Positions 12,108 through 21,595 of a stretch of 64,000 nucleotides of DNA are shown here, piece after piece. The position numbers were made by a program, and so were the translations under genes. Each line of letters begins with the position of its first letter. The first letter of the stretch is position 1. Source of the stretch: Methanocaldococcus vulcanius M7 (GTDB lineage Archaea > AGJL01 > Methanococci > Methanococcales > Methanocaldococcaceae); contig NC_013407.1 of assembly GCF_000024625.1 (NCBI RefSeq), positions 620,001-684,000 of the forward strand, read 5' to 3'. The notes under the pieces are model-generated. The model made no database searches. It saw nothing but the letters and a program-made list of their open reading frames with translations, and was not told where the DNA came from.

Positions 12108-13463
12108 TTATTTTCTTTTATCGTTTTTAACTTTTATAAATTTGGAAGCCAACTCCAAATAATATCTTCCCAATTCTTCCCTAAAATAGTCCAAATCCAA
12201 ATATTTGGCTTTGTGGTCTTCTAAGTATATTGCTCTATCTCCTAAGGCAGTTAATAGGTCTAATGAACTTGTGACTATGATAAAAGCACTTTCTCCTAAT
12301 TTTTCTCTGTCTTCCATAATGATCTCTGCTAAGGATTTAACACCTTCAAACCACTTACTTAAAACTCCGCTAACTAATAAATTAACTGCTGAATTGTCTT
12401 CATCTATTAAAATTAGTTTGGTTTTGTTTGTTATTGCCCTTTGAATTTGATATGCCATATACATTGAGCCCGATGCAGTTCCATAGACCGCTTTAGGAGA
12501 ACCTTTAATTCCAGGAGGTAGTTTTTGAAAGAATAAACTTATATCTTGCCCGCTCATTTCCATACTTCCAGTTGATGCTTTTGATAAGCTTTTTGTAGTT
12601 ATTATGAATTCTCTTCCGTCTCCTATTAAATGATCGTCTCTTCCGCTATCTATCGCTTGTAGTAGTGTTGTCTTTCCTTGTGCATTTCTTCCAGTGATTA
12701 TAAATATCTCTTTTCGTTTTATTCCAAGTCCTTCTACTTTTTTTCCAAATTTTAGCTCTACTTTTATTGGTTCGAGTTCTTTTGGACATTCAAATGGTAT
12801 GTTAACTTCTTTAGGTCCTGCTATTCTGTAATGTCTCCTAACTTCTGTGTATTTTCTTGCTGGTTTTGAATTATTTGCAATAAAACAAACTAAATTGAGG
12901 TCATCTAATTTATCTCTTAAATATTTCTGGTTTATTATATTTTTAGCTTCTTCTATTAGTATGTCTATTTCTATTTTTTTAATAAATGCGTTTAGATCAT
13001 TGCAGAGTTCATTAATTTTACTAACGATCTCTGAGGGTTCTTTTTCTTTAAATATCATTCTAAGCATTAGGTATATTTTATCCTCTTTTATGTAGTTGTA
13101 TTTATCTACTTTCCAAAGATCGTATCCTATATTTAAGTCGCAGTTTACTACGGTTAGGGGCTCATATAATGCTTTATATATTCTACCAAAGTATCCTGCT
13201 AATGGGAGGAATCGTTTCTTTTTTATCATTTCTTTTTTTATTTCTTCAATAACTCTTTGTGTAGCTCCTTCTATTCCATCACTATACTCTTTAAGTTTTA
13301 AAAACTTTTCATTTTGGAAGAAAAAAGGTAAAACTACTTTTATATTACCATCTGGCTGTTTTACAGCGTAGTATACCTTGTTTTTGTTGCTTTTAGTCAG
13401 TAGGGCTGTGTTTAAAAATTTGTTCTTGTTTTGTAGTATTTTTATTATCTCATCGATTAACAT
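12108..13463 (-). CDS. predicted ATPase of the ABC class (COG3044-like)
   Basis: 451-aa cytoplasmic ATPase. Walker A is GRNAQGKTTLLQAI in the middle of the protein, followed by FITTKSLSKASTGSMEMSG, then TASGSMYMAYQIQ and a Walker B-like LILIDEDNSAVNLL. The 'DED.SA.N' pattern and the serine-rich loop mark the ABC_ATPase family (PF09818/COG3044) rather than transport ATPases. The N-terminal 200 residues form a separate domain. The biological role is unknown. It has its own start at ATG 13463 and is about 80 bases upstream of the UPF0179 gene. Confidence 0.8.
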   Translation of the reverse strand: MLIDEIIKILQNKNKFLNTALLTKSNKNKVYYAVKQPDGNIKVVLPFFFQNEKFLKLKEYSDGIEGATQRVIEEIKKEMIKKKRFLPLAGYFGRIYKALYEPLTVVNCDLNIGYDLWKVDKYNYIKEDKIYLMLRMIFKEKEPSEIVSKINELCNDLNAFIKKIEIDILIEEAKNIINQKYLRDKLDDLNLVCFIANNSKPARKYTEVRRHYRIAGPKEVNIPFECPKELEPIKVELKFGKKVEGLGIKRKEIFIITGRNAQGKTTLLQAIDSGRDDHLIGDGREFIITTKSLSKASTGSMEMSGQDISLFFQKLPPGIKGSPKAVYGTASGSMYMAYQIQRAITNKTKLILIDEDNSAVNLLVSGVLSKWFEGVKSLAEIIMEDREKLGESAFIIVTSSLDLLTALGDRAIYLEDHKAKYLDLDYFREELGRYYLELASKFIKVKNDKRK

Positions 13464-13723
13464 GGGTTATCCCTTCGCGTATTTATGGGCATTTATACAC
13501 AATCTTTTGTAAATTTAAATTTTTATGAATTTTAGTTGAATGGATTGTTTATAACTTAATATTTGTGGGTAGTTAATAATAATTAATAATTATAGGAGGT
13601 TAATAAACTAACGAAATCCTATTTAAAAAATTTAAAAAATAAAATAGAAATTCTAATATATTTTATGCAAATTAAAATTTATATGAGGATAGGAAAATAG
13701 AATCTCAGCGTAAGGAAATAAAA

Positions 13724-13796
13724 ATGCCCCTCAGCCAGTGCCGATTTCTTCATCCCGATAAGGTCAGTGGGGGTAACTTTCATCATTAGGGCGTTT
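13724..13796 (-). ncRNA. C/D box sRNA guiding 23S 2'-O-methylation
   Basis: Read on the minus strand: box C ATGATGA (13786-13780), a guide, box D' CTGA (13767-13764), seven bases, box C' GGATGA (13755-13750), a second guide, and box D CTGA (13734-13731), closed by a GCCC/GGGC stem. The D' guide pairs with 23S bases 5873-5882 (10 bp; predicted methyl at 5876) and the D guide with 5819-5829 (11 bp, one G-U; predicted methyl at 5823). Two matches in the same 23S domain and ideal box spacing make the call strong. L7Ae, Nop5 and fibrillarin would be the partners. Confidence 0.85.
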
Positions 13797-14156
13797 TTAA
13801 GTTTTTAAAATTTTGAAATGATTTTTTATTTGATCATTATTCTATCATTTTATTTTTTTTATTTTTTACTATATTTGTTTTTCTTTATTACCTTTATCTT
13901 TTATTTACTCCCAACCATAAATTTAAATTTTTTGAAATGGAGTTTTTATTAAATTTTGAAGGGGCAAGGTATAAATATATTTTAACCATAACTGTTCAGC
14001 GAAGGTTTCTTTAATTTAATTTTTTTTAAATTTTCTGAAAAAACAAAATAAAAATAAAAATAAGAAAGAAAAACGCAATTCATTATAATAACATAGTTAA
14101 ATTAATGAATAACATCAATAAACAATATTAAAAACAACTAATATAGGTCGGAGACG
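13797..14156. promoter_or_regulatory. AT-rich spacer with candidate promoter for the HD gene
   Basis: No ORF or structured RNA is apparent in these 360 bases. A TATA-like TATAAATATAT lies at 13970-13980, preceded by GGGGCAAGG, which would start transcription near 14000 and give a long leader. A second AT-rich box (TTATAATAA) near 14082 could be used instead. On the other strand the region must also hold the promoter of the C/D sRNA. The 260 bases on the left of the sRNA (13464-13723) contain nothing else that I can support. Confidence 0.3.
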
Positions 14157-15524
14157 ATGAAGGTGATCAGGGATTCTATTCATAAGGATATATATTTAGA
14201 AGATTACGAGTTGGAAGTTATAGATAGTAGTGAAATTCAGAGATTAAGAAACATAAAACAGACGGGTTTAACGTATTTAGTTTACCCCTCTGCAAATCAT
14301 ACAAGATTTGAGCATTCGTTGGGGACTATGTTTATCTCCTCTAAAATAGCAGAGAAGATAAATGCAGACAAAAAACTCGCAAGAATATCTGCTCTACTTC
14401 ACGATATTGGACACCCACCTTTTTCCCATACCTTGGAGATCTTTGGATATGATCATGAATATTTTGGAAAAAGAAAGATAAAAAAGATGGATCTTGTTAA
14501 TTTTTCAAGTAGTGAGGTAATTAAAACATTAAATAAAAAAAACTTAGAAGGGAAAATAATATCTGGGGATGTTGATGCGGATAGGATGGATTATCTGTTG
14601 AGAGATAGTTATCATACCGGAACTGCCTATGGAATGATCGACTTGCCAAGGATTTTAAGGGGGTTAACAACTTTTAAAAGTTTTAATAAGGTTAAGATTG
14701 GGGTGTTAAAGAAGGGAATTCAGGCAATTGAGTCATTATTGGTGGCAAGGCATCAGATGTATTCAGCCGTTTACATGCATCCTACGGTTAGGATTGCAGA
14801 TACGATGATGAAAAGAGCCGTTATGAAAGAAATTTTAGAAAAAAATCTTAATGTTGAAGATTTATCCCTTATGGATGATATTTCCCTTGTTTCTTTTCTT
14901 AGAATGTCAGAAAATTACTTAATGGAGAAAATAGATAGGAGAGATCTTTATAAGAATCTTATAACCTATGGGTATTCTGACTTAACTCCTGTAGAGAGGT
15001 GGATCTTTGCTAACTTGGATGAGAATCAAGTTTTGCAATTGGAGGAAAAATTTTATAATCATTTTGGTTGTGATGTGTTTTTAGATATTTGCTCAATTCC
15101 AAAAATGGAGGAGCATAATGTTTATATTGTTTCTAAGGAGGAAATTAGAAGATTGGATGAGGTTTCTCCAATAGCCAGAAGTTTGAAAATGGCAGAGATC
15201 CAACTATGGAATATTGCTCTCTATGCTCCAAGGGAGAATATAAAACATTTAAAAGAAAATGACGATGTTAAAAAGAAGATACATAAAATCTTAAAAGAAA
15301 TTGACTTTGAAATTAAAAGTAAATTGGTAGATATTTTAAGAGAGTATAAGAGTATTATTGGAAAAGGAAAATTTTTAGAAATTGCAAGAGAAAGAGGAAT
15401 ATCTCCAAAAGAGTTTTACGAAGAATTGCACAAGTTAATATTTTGTGGATTGATAAAAGAAAGGTTCAATGGACGGAAATATATTTATTCCCTCTCTAAT
15501 TCTATAAACTCTCATTATCTATAA
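14157..15524 (+). CDS. HD-domain phosphohydrolase (dNTPase/SAMHD1-like, COG1078)
   Basis: 455-aa metal-dependent phosphohydrolase. The HD signature is visible in order: RFEHSLG (H of the first motif), LLHDIGHPPFSHTLE (HD pair) and DVDADRMDYLLRDSYHTG (final D). This arrangement matches the COG1078 group, related to bacterial dGTPases and human SAMHD1; members act on nucleoside triphosphates, but the substrate here is not known. The C-terminal 150 residues are helical and probably for oligomerisation. GGAG precedes the ATG. The last 23 bases overlap the 3' end of the convergent secreted-protein gene. Confidence 0.85.
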   Translation: MKVIRDSIHKDIYLEDYELEVIDSSEIQRLRNIKQTGLTYLVYPSANHTRFEHSLGTMFISSKIAEKINADKKLARISALLHDIGHPPFSHTLEIFGYDHEYFGKRKIKKMDLVNFSSSEVIKTLNKKNLEGKIISGDVDADRMDYLLRDSYHTGTAYGMIDLPRILRGLTTFKSFNKVKIGVLKKGIQAIESLLVARHQMYSAVYMHPTVRIADTMMKRAVMKEILEKNLNVEDLSLMDDISLVSFLRMSENYLMEKIDRRDLYKNLITYGYSDLTPVERWIFANLDENQVLQLEEKFYNHFGCDVFLDICSIPKMEEHNVYIVSKEEIRRLDEVSPIARSLKMAEIQLWNIALYAPRENIKHLKENDDVKKKIHKILKEIDFEIKSKLVDILREYKSIIGKGKFLEIARERGISPKEFYEELHKLIFCGLIKERFNGRKYIYSLSNSINSHYL

Positions 15525-16617
15525 AAATTGTATCGTTTCCTTTTTCAAGTATGATGTTTAAAAGCACTTCCCTGCTTTTAATCCAAGATAGGTTTTCTAT
15601 ATTGAAAAATCCGCTGTCTGCGTTAATATCATATGGAATTCCTACCTTTTTTAAGGACTGCACCATAAATTTTGAAAATTTAATGTCCTCATCTATCGAT
15701 GATTGAATCTCCTTATCTTTTTTAGAGATCCAGTATGGTCTCCAAGCCCCCACCCATGTTGGGATTCTGGTTTTGTTAGACCAGTTTAATGCTAATTCTA
15801 TTGATTCATTTATGTATGTTGCATTATACGTGCCATGTTTTGGTCCTCCAGCATAGATGTGCCACTCTGCAAGAATATACCCATCATTAGATACGTTTAA
15901 ATATTTTAAATAAGATGGTTTAGAAACATGAGCAGGAGTTATTATAATAATTCTCTTGGGATCTATTTTTCTTATTTCAGATATTGTTCTGTTATAAACT
16001 TTGTTTAATACTTCTGGATGATCTTTTATTTTTCCACTGGATTCTATTAGAAGATCATAAGATAGCAAGTAAGAACTACCTTTAAAACACTCTGCTACTG
16101 TTTTCCACCACATTACAAAGTGATCTTGGGCCTCTATGCTTGTTGGATTATTCCTAAGTTCTGGGGCGGTGTATGTTATTATCGGAATAAGGCCTACTTT
16201 AAGACAGTCGTTAACGATCTCTTTTAGCTGAGTTAGAGCGGTTTTATTTGAAATGACATCTTGACTTACTCTAATCCTAACGTTGGAAAAGCCCTCTTCT
16301 TTAAAATATTCTGGAACAGAAACTCCTTTTGAACGCCAGTAGAAATAATATCTATGCACTCTTGGAAATGACATCCAGTCAACATCAATTCCCACGCCGA
16401 GGATCTTTTGGTATGTCTTGGCTGAGATGGAAACTTTATCTTTTGTGTTATTGACTGCGTTTATTGTCTCATTTTTGTTATTTTCATTATTATTTGTTTT
16501 ATTTGGCATTATAGGTTTGAGTTTATGAGTGTATGCTTCACTGTACTTATGATACGCTAAACCAACTCCAAAAGTCAATAACAACAAAAATATAAAGATA
16601 TATACAACTTTTTTCAT
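15502..16617 (-). CDS. secreted or membrane-anchored glycoside hydrolase-like protein
   Basis: 371-aa protein with an N-terminal hydrophobic segment (about residues 4-21) and an Asn/Lys-rich linker to about residue 65 that carries several N-x-S/T sites. The rest looks like a TIM-barrel glycosidase of the cellulase (GH5-like) type: an early VDWMSFPRVHRYYFYW, NVRIRV, LIESSG, then LAEWHIYAGG and WVGAWRPYW, where glutamates or tryptophans would line a sugar cleft. Family and substrate are uncertain. A strong GGAGG lies eight bases before the ATG. It might act on cell-surface glycans; that is inference. Confidence 0.6.
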   Translation of the reverse strand: MKKVVYIFIFLLLLTFGVGLAYHKYSEAYTHKLKPIMPNKTNNNENNKNETINAVNNTKDKVSISAKTYQKILGVGIDVDWMSFPRVHRYYFYWRSKGVSVPEYFKEEGFSNVRIRVSQDVISNKTALTQLKEIVNDCLKVGLIPIITYTAPELRNNPTSIEAQDHFVMWWKTVAECFKGSSYLLSYDLLIESSGKIKDHPEVLNKVYNRTISEIRKIDPKRIIIITPAHVSKPSYLKYLNVSNDGYILAEWHIYAGGPKHGTYNATYINESIELALNWSNKTRIPTWVGAWRPYWISKKDKEIQSSIDEDIKFSKFMVQSLKKVGIPYDINADSGFFNIENLSWIKSREVLLNIILEKGNDTIFIDNESL

Positions 16618-16936
16618 TTTTATACCTCCTTTTTTGAATCGTTTGGAGAGATAATTACCCTAATTAAGATCTTACTCTCTGATGTTTTTAAATTTTTTTA
16701 AAGTTCTTTTTATCGAATGTTGAAAGATTTCGAAGTAAAATTTAATAAATAAATAAAAAATAGACAAAATAATGGAAAAAGAAGTAGAATAAATCTAAAT
16801 CAAAATAAAATAATTGCAAAAAACGGAATAACTAAAAACAAATAAAAAATATAAATATAAAAAAGATAAAAGATGAAAAATAGAAAATAAAAAAAGAAAT
16901 TAAATTAAAATAAATTAATAAAAAATAGTAGATGTT
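16618..16936. other. AT-rich intergenic region, no gene seen
   Basis: About 320 bases dominated by A runs on the plus strand. It should carry the promoter of the secreted-protein gene (leftward) and the 3' end of bpsA. I see no ORF with a ribosome site, no GC-rich RNA and no clear repeat. Confidence 0.5.
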
Positions 16937-17989
16937 TTATGTTGTAGAGCTCTCAGCATCGTTGTATAGTTCATCTCCAATCTCTACCTCTTCTTCGAAA
17001 CCTCTACTATCTTTAAGTGTTTCTATTCTGAACATGTATGATTTATACCAAATATCCTCTGGTTTTTTCTTTATTGGAGAAAGATCCCATGCTCTTGTTT
17101 CTTCTTCATAGCCCCAATTTACGTAATGATTAAAGTTTCTTATTATATCGGTTATAACAACATTAAACTCATTTATTAAAGTTCTTTGAATTTCTCTCCA
17201 TTTGTCTAATGAACTCTCTCTCCTTGTGATTCCAAAGTAGCCAGCCCTTCTCTCTCCTTTTAATGCAGAAATCCCTCTACCAATAAATGTTTTTATCGCA
17301 TATACGGTTTCTGGAGGATCTGTTATAAATGTGTCAAATGCCTTGCTGTATTTATCCGGAAGTGGTTTTCTTAAATCTAATGTTATAACCTCTATATTTT
17401 CATAGTTTAGTTGTTTAGCAACGTCTTTTATAAAAGAGATTAATCTATCGTCAATATCCACAACAACAATCTTTTTAGGAAGTTTTGAAAGCATCAAAGC
17501 AATACTTGTTAGATCATCGTCTCCTAAAACGAGAACATCTTTATTGAATAGATCTCCTCTTGAGTTCATTAGAGCAATTCTTGAGATTGTGCACTCAGCC
17601 GTTACAAACCCCTGATCATATTCGTGTTTTGGCATTGGTCTATTTTTAACGATCTCTTTAAATTTTTCAAGTATATCTTGATAATTTTTTAAAGAAACAC
17701 CTCTGCCCTCACAGCATTCACAGATACTTTCTTCTCTTTTTCCAATTCCATATTCCTTTACAAGTTTATTTCCTTTTTCAGTTAATTTTATTCCCTCATC
17801 GATACTTACAATACCTTCTTCTTCCAACACTCTAATTATATCGGAAACGAGAGGTAGGGGCTCTTCACTGAGATCTACGATTTTCCAAAAATCTTCACTT
17901 GTTAATATTGAAGATAATACATTTTCAATTGATTTTTCATAAACTGGAATTTCTGATCTCGCCTTAACTTTTTCTAAAATATTTTCCAT
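16937..17989 (-). CDS. bpsA: N4-bis(aminopropyl)spermidine synthase
   Basis: Branched-chain polyamine synthase of the DUF43/COG1568 family. It transfers aminopropyl groups to spermidine to make quaternary branched polyamines, which stabilise nucleic acids in hyperthermophiles. The N-terminal winged-helix-like domain is followed by a CECC metal or disulfide motif, then the catalytic Rossmann domain with VLVLGDDDLTS and FDTFITDPPET, both typical of BpsA. Length 350 aa. Of two adjacent ATGs, the one at 17989 is better spaced from GGTGA. The acidic tail is probably disordered. It follows the PTPS homologue by only a few bases, so the two form an operon. Confidence 0.9.
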   Translation of the reverse strand: MENILEKVKARSEIPVYEKSIENVLSSILTSEDFWKIVDLSEEPLPLVSDIIRVLEEEGIVSIDEGIKLTEKGNKLVKEYGIGKREESICECCEGRGVSLKNYQDILEKFKEIVKNRPMPKHEYDQGFVTAECTISRIALMNSRGDLFNKDVLVLGDDDLTSIALMLSKLPKKIVVVDIDDRLISFIKDVAKQLNYENIEVITLDLRKPLPDKYSKAFDTFITDPPETVYAIKTFIGRGISALKGERRAGYFGITRRESSLDKWREIQRTLINEFNVVITDIIRNFNHYVNWGYEEETRAWDLSPIKKKPEDIWYKSYMFRIETLKDSRGFEEEVEIGDELYNDAESSTT

Positions 17990-17993
17990 CATC

Positions 17994-18500
17994 TCACCTC
18001 TCTTCTGTATATTCTTTTAAATATTTCCTATAACAAGCACCTTGCCCTATTCCTTCGTTGATAGAGACCTCTATCCAGATAATATTTGAAAAACCGAGGT
18101 TTTTTAATTTTTTTGAAATTTCATTGGTAAAATACTTAGCCAAGTCCTCAGCAGTTGTGGATGGGATAGGCAAAAGGATAACATCCTCAACAGGAATAGT
18201 GTATTCTTTATACTTATATTTAAAGTATAAGGTTTTATCTTTTAATTCGTAGTAAACTTTTTCGTGATTTTTTGGAAGGATGAGTTTGTGGTCTAATTTT
18301 TCACAGATCTCTTTTACAACCGTTTTAATGGTTTTAAAATCGCACACGAAATTAAACTCTCCGCATCTTTCTCCAAATATTCTAACGTCTACATAATATG
18401 AGTGTCCGTGTATTACTCCACAACTTGGATGTCCAAAGACAATATGGGCTGAAGAAAATCTCAACCCTGCATGAAGCCCGTTTAATTCTAACATCATCAT
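17994..18500 (-). CDS. 6-pyruvoyl-tetrahydropterin synthase / QueD family protein
   Basis: 168-aa T-fold enzyme. The zinc-binding histidines lie in FSSAHIVFG and IHGHSYYVDV, with the catalytic pair in CG (about residue 27) and LDHK. Glutamate in SINEG near the C-terminus anchors the pterin. Archaeal members work in 7-deazaguanine (QueD, for archaeosine) or in pterin synthesis; which applies here cannot be read directly. The ribosome site is GGTGA nine bases before the first of three ATGs. Immediately upstream of bpsA on the same strand, apparently co-transcribed. Confidence 0.82.
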   Translation of the reverse strand: MMMLELNGLHAGLRFSSAHIVFGHPSCGVIHGHSYYVDVRIFGERCGEFNFVCDFKTIKTVVKEICEKLDHKLILPKNHEKVYYELKDKTLYFKYKYKEYTIPVEDVILLPIPSTTAEDLAKYFTNEISKKLKNLGFSNIIWIEVSINEGIGQGACYRKYLKEYTEER

Positions 18501-18728
18501 ATTTTCACCGTTGTAATTTCCGAGATTTAACTTGAAGAAGGATTAAATCTTATGATTTTATACTAAATTTATTATGGCTGATGTTTATATTTACATATTG
18601 GAGTTATGATAACTATAATAATGACATTATTAATCCCGCTATCGATCATGAAATTTATACCCCAGAGATTTTTTATATGGGAAATAAAGCATAGGGGGAG
18701 TTAAATCATTTCTTTTAATGTTTTTTGA

Positions 18729-19220
18729 TTATTTAATTTTATTTTTTGATTTTTTTAAGTAATTTATCAACCCTTCAGCTTTTAGTATTTCTTTTTCTAT
18801 ACCTTTCGGAGTTTTACATTTTATTGTTTTGTTTTTATTTAAGATCTTGATTTCTTCATTATCTAAGTCGATTTCAACTATATCATTGTCTTCTAATTCG
18901 TCTGTATTTGCGATTATTGGAAATAGTCCAATGTTTATCGCATTTCTATAAAATATCCTTGCAAAACTTTTTGCTATAACTGCTTTAATGCCACAATACT
19001 TTATTGCTATAACCGCCTGTTCTCTACTTGAACCACAACCAAAGTTTTCCCCCGCAACAATGACATCTCCCTCTTTAACCTTTTTTGAAAACTCTTTATC
19101 AATTCCATACATACAATATCTCGCTAATTCATAAGGATCAGTTGTTCTTAAATAAGGTCCTGGGATTATTGCATCAGTATCAACATCATCCCCAAACTTA
19201 TGAACTCTTCCTCTAATCAT
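18729..19220 (-). CDS. hacB: methanogen homoaconitase small subunit
   Basis: 163-aa small (swivelling) subunit of the aconitase family. The N-terminal [16 protein letters not shown] holds the substrate-selecting loop: YLRT (residues 23-26). Published work on the M. jannaschii enzymes ties YLRT to homoaconitase and YLV(Y/M) to isopropylmalate isomerase, so I assign homoaconitase, which makes the 2-oxo acids for coenzyme [12 protein letters not shown] is the second conserved motif. The large subunit is not in the window. It stands alone, with GGTGA before the ATG. Confidence 0.85.
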   Translation of the reverse strand: MIRGRVHKFGDDVDTDAIIPGPYLRTTDPYELARYCMYGIDKEFSKKVKEGDVIVAGENFGCGSSREQAVIAIKYCGIKAVIAKSFARIFYRNAINIGLFPIIANTDELEDNDIVEIDLDNEEIKILNKNKTIKCKTPKGIEKEILKAEGLINYLKKSKNKIK

Positions 19221-19468
19221 ACTTTCACCTCGATTTAAAAAAGATTAAATGATTTTATAATAAAAAGGTTTATTATAAAAAAGTTGTTTTGAAGTTTTTT
19301 GGAAATATTAATTATGACTAAAACAGAATATACAAAATATTCTTTCGATATGTTTTATTGTATATTTAAAGTGTATTACTCATACTCTATTTTATATTTT
19401 AATTTTTATATTTTAATGTGTTGACCTTCAAAATTTCAGTCCTTGAACAAATAAAAGGAGTGGGGGAA

Positions 19469-20512
19469 TTATTGTTTAATTTCTGCAATTTTCTTTTTCA
19501 TTGGAGGAGTTAGTATTGGTTTCTCTGGAATCAATCCAGATGGTTTGTAGTATAGGATGAGGAGCATCAATACTCCAAAGAGCATATAGGACAACCATAC
19601 GGGCTCGAATGGAATATTTAGGGCATATTTTATATTATACTTGTAAATATCTAATAACACTTTAATAATAACATAGCATAAAACCCCTAACGCTACTCCT
19701 TTGTTATTCCCCTTTCCTCCAAGTAGAACCATTAGAAAAGGAAAGAATGTCCAGTCCACTCTTGTGAATGCATTTGCAATAATATTAACTGTATATAAAG
19801 AGTAGAGGACACCTGCTATTGCACCTATTGCGGATCCGATTGCCATTGTTTTTATTCTCAACATCATTATGTTTCTTCCAAATGCCCTTACAGTATTTTC
19901 ATTTTCTCTCATTGCCCTTAAAACCCTTCCGAATGGAGTATTTAACAACCTTTCAAAGAATAGGAATACCAAAAACGCAATTATTAAAACGATCCCTGCA
20001 AATACCTAGCCCCTATACTCTCCAGATACAAATGCTAAAATATCGGGGGTTGAGATACCATAATAACCACCAATTATATTCAAGTTGTATGTGCAGATTA
20101 AAAATACTGCCTCACTTATTGCGAGTAGTGTTATACCCAAATAATCCTCTTTCAATTTGGCACTTGGGAGAATAAATATCGCTCCAACAATAAGCCCAAG
20201 TATTGATGCTAAGATAATGGCTAAGATAAGTATTCCTATCCCTACAATCGGATGGGAAGCGATTATAGTGTTTATTGCTGATGTTGCATACGTGCTTCCT
20301 GTGATAAAATCTCCACTTGTTTTAAAATATAACATTAAAAGTCGATCCAATATTCCTCCTACAGCGATCGCTCCTACTAAAACAGAGAGGGCTTTACCAA
20401 AGTTTGGAATTCCTGCATATCCAAATTCCATATTTAAAGATAATGAGACAATATAGTAAAGCCCAAACCATAGAAGAATCATTGAGATGATGTCGAAACT
20501 CATAATTTTCAC
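19469..20512 (-). pseudogene. livM: branched-chain amino-acid ABC permease LivM, interrupted by in-frame TAG
   Basis: Second membrane subunit of the Liv transporter, about 347 codons with 8-9 hydrophobic helices. The reading frame is continuous from 20512 to 19469 except for one TAG at 20006-20008. The residues before it (FVSGEYRG) and after it (VFAGIVLIIAFLVFLFFERL) belong to the same permease. The EAA-like loop GRVLRAMRENENTVRAFGRN lies in the downstream part. Either the gene is broken, or one base is wrong, or the stop is read through. The other four transporter components look intact and lie directly upstream on the same strand. Confidence 0.85.
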
Positions 20513-20574
20513 CTCTTTTTGTTGAATTTAGTTTTTATATTATATTCATTAATAATTATCGATATTGATTATAA

Positions 20575-21486
20575 CTACTGGGAGAGTAATCTTTTTCTTA
20601 CTTTTTTCCAATCTACACCGGTAATTCCATATGGAGCAATTAATAAGGTTGCAATCATTATTATTAGCGAAACAACTTTTCCATAAACTAAGAATCCAGC
20701 TCCGAATGCCATTGCTAAATAATATGTTATCAAGCTCTCGGATATTCCAATTATGTAGCCCCCTATTAAAGCTCCACTTATATGTCTAAGCCCTCCAACT
20801 ATACTCGCAGCAAATATTGAGATTATGATAAGGTCTCCTGTGGCTGGAACTATTTCTTGCATAAAAGGCAATAGTCCTCCTGCAACTCCCGCTAATGCTC
20901 CTGATAGTATCCAAGAGAATAATCTTGTTTTTTCTACATCAATTCCCATGGTTTGAGCCAGTGAAGGATTTTCCATCGATGCCCTTAATGCAATACCAAA
21001 CTTTGTTTTGTAGAGGAGGAGATACAGTCCAAAAAGTAAGAGAATAACAACTAACGTTGACACAAATAGTATTCCTCTAAATCCAAAAATTGAAAAATCC
21101 AAATTAGCAAAGACAAATTTTGCCTGTGTAGATCCAACAATTTGACTTAGAACTTCGGAGTATGCCCCAATAACTCCAAGTAATATTAAATCAATAGCCA
21201 AAGTTGCAATCATCAACATCTCAACAGATGCATTTCTTTTTATAAGAGGTTTTAAAGCTAAGTAGGTTAGTAAACCAACAATTGCTCCAACAATAAATAA
21301 AACAGGTAGAGATAAGTATGGACATATTCCAAACAATTTTAATAGTGTTAATGCCACATAACTTCCAACTATCGCATAACTTCCCTGAGCAAAGTTTGGG
21401 ACATTTGTGGTTATATATGTTAGAGTTAAACCAAGTGCCAATAAAACCAAAAGGTTAGAATATATAATCGCTCCTTCTATGATCAT
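20575..21486 (-). CDS. livH: branched-chain amino-acid ABC permease LivH
   Basis: Membrane permease, about 303 aa with roughly eight hydrophobic helices. Typical LivH features are NVPNFAQGSYAIVGSYVA near the N-terminus and the cytoplasmic coupling loop KFGIALRASMENPSLAQTMGIDVEKT, which contacts the ATPase (shown here in part: ALRASMENPSLAQTMGI). An upstream GTG at 21495 is possible, but the ATG at 21486 is spaced correctly from GGTGA. It imports leucine/isoleucine/valine or related compounds together with LivM, LivG, LivF and the binding proteins. The genes are on one strand with small gaps. Confidence 0.9.
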   Translation of the reverse strand: MIIEGAIIYSNLLVLLALGLTLTYITTNVPNFAQGSYAIVGSYVALTLLKLFGICPYLSLPVLFIVGAIVGLLTYLALKPLIKRNASVEMLMIATLAIDLILLGVIGAYSEVLSQIVGSTQAKFVFANLDFSIFGFRGILFVSTLVVILLLFGLYLLLYKTKFGIALRASMENPSLAQTMGIDVEKTRLFSWILSGALAGVAGGLLPFMQEIVPATGDLIIISIFAASIVGGLRHISGALIGGYIIGISESLITYYLAMAFGAGFLVYGKVVSLIIMIATLLIAPYGITGVDWKKVRKRLLSQ

Positions 21487-21595
21487 GCTTCTCACCCTAC
21501 AAAATCAATTTTTGATAAAAATTGCCAAACTGATAGTAATCGATTAAATATAGTTAATATTATATTACTTTACAGACCAATCTGAATTTTAAATT

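Noticed and set aside
20006-20008. Pyrrolysine at the livM TAG
   Set aside because: Pyrrolysine is not known in Methanocaldococcales, no pyl gene is in the window, and an amino-acid permease is not a known Pyl protein.
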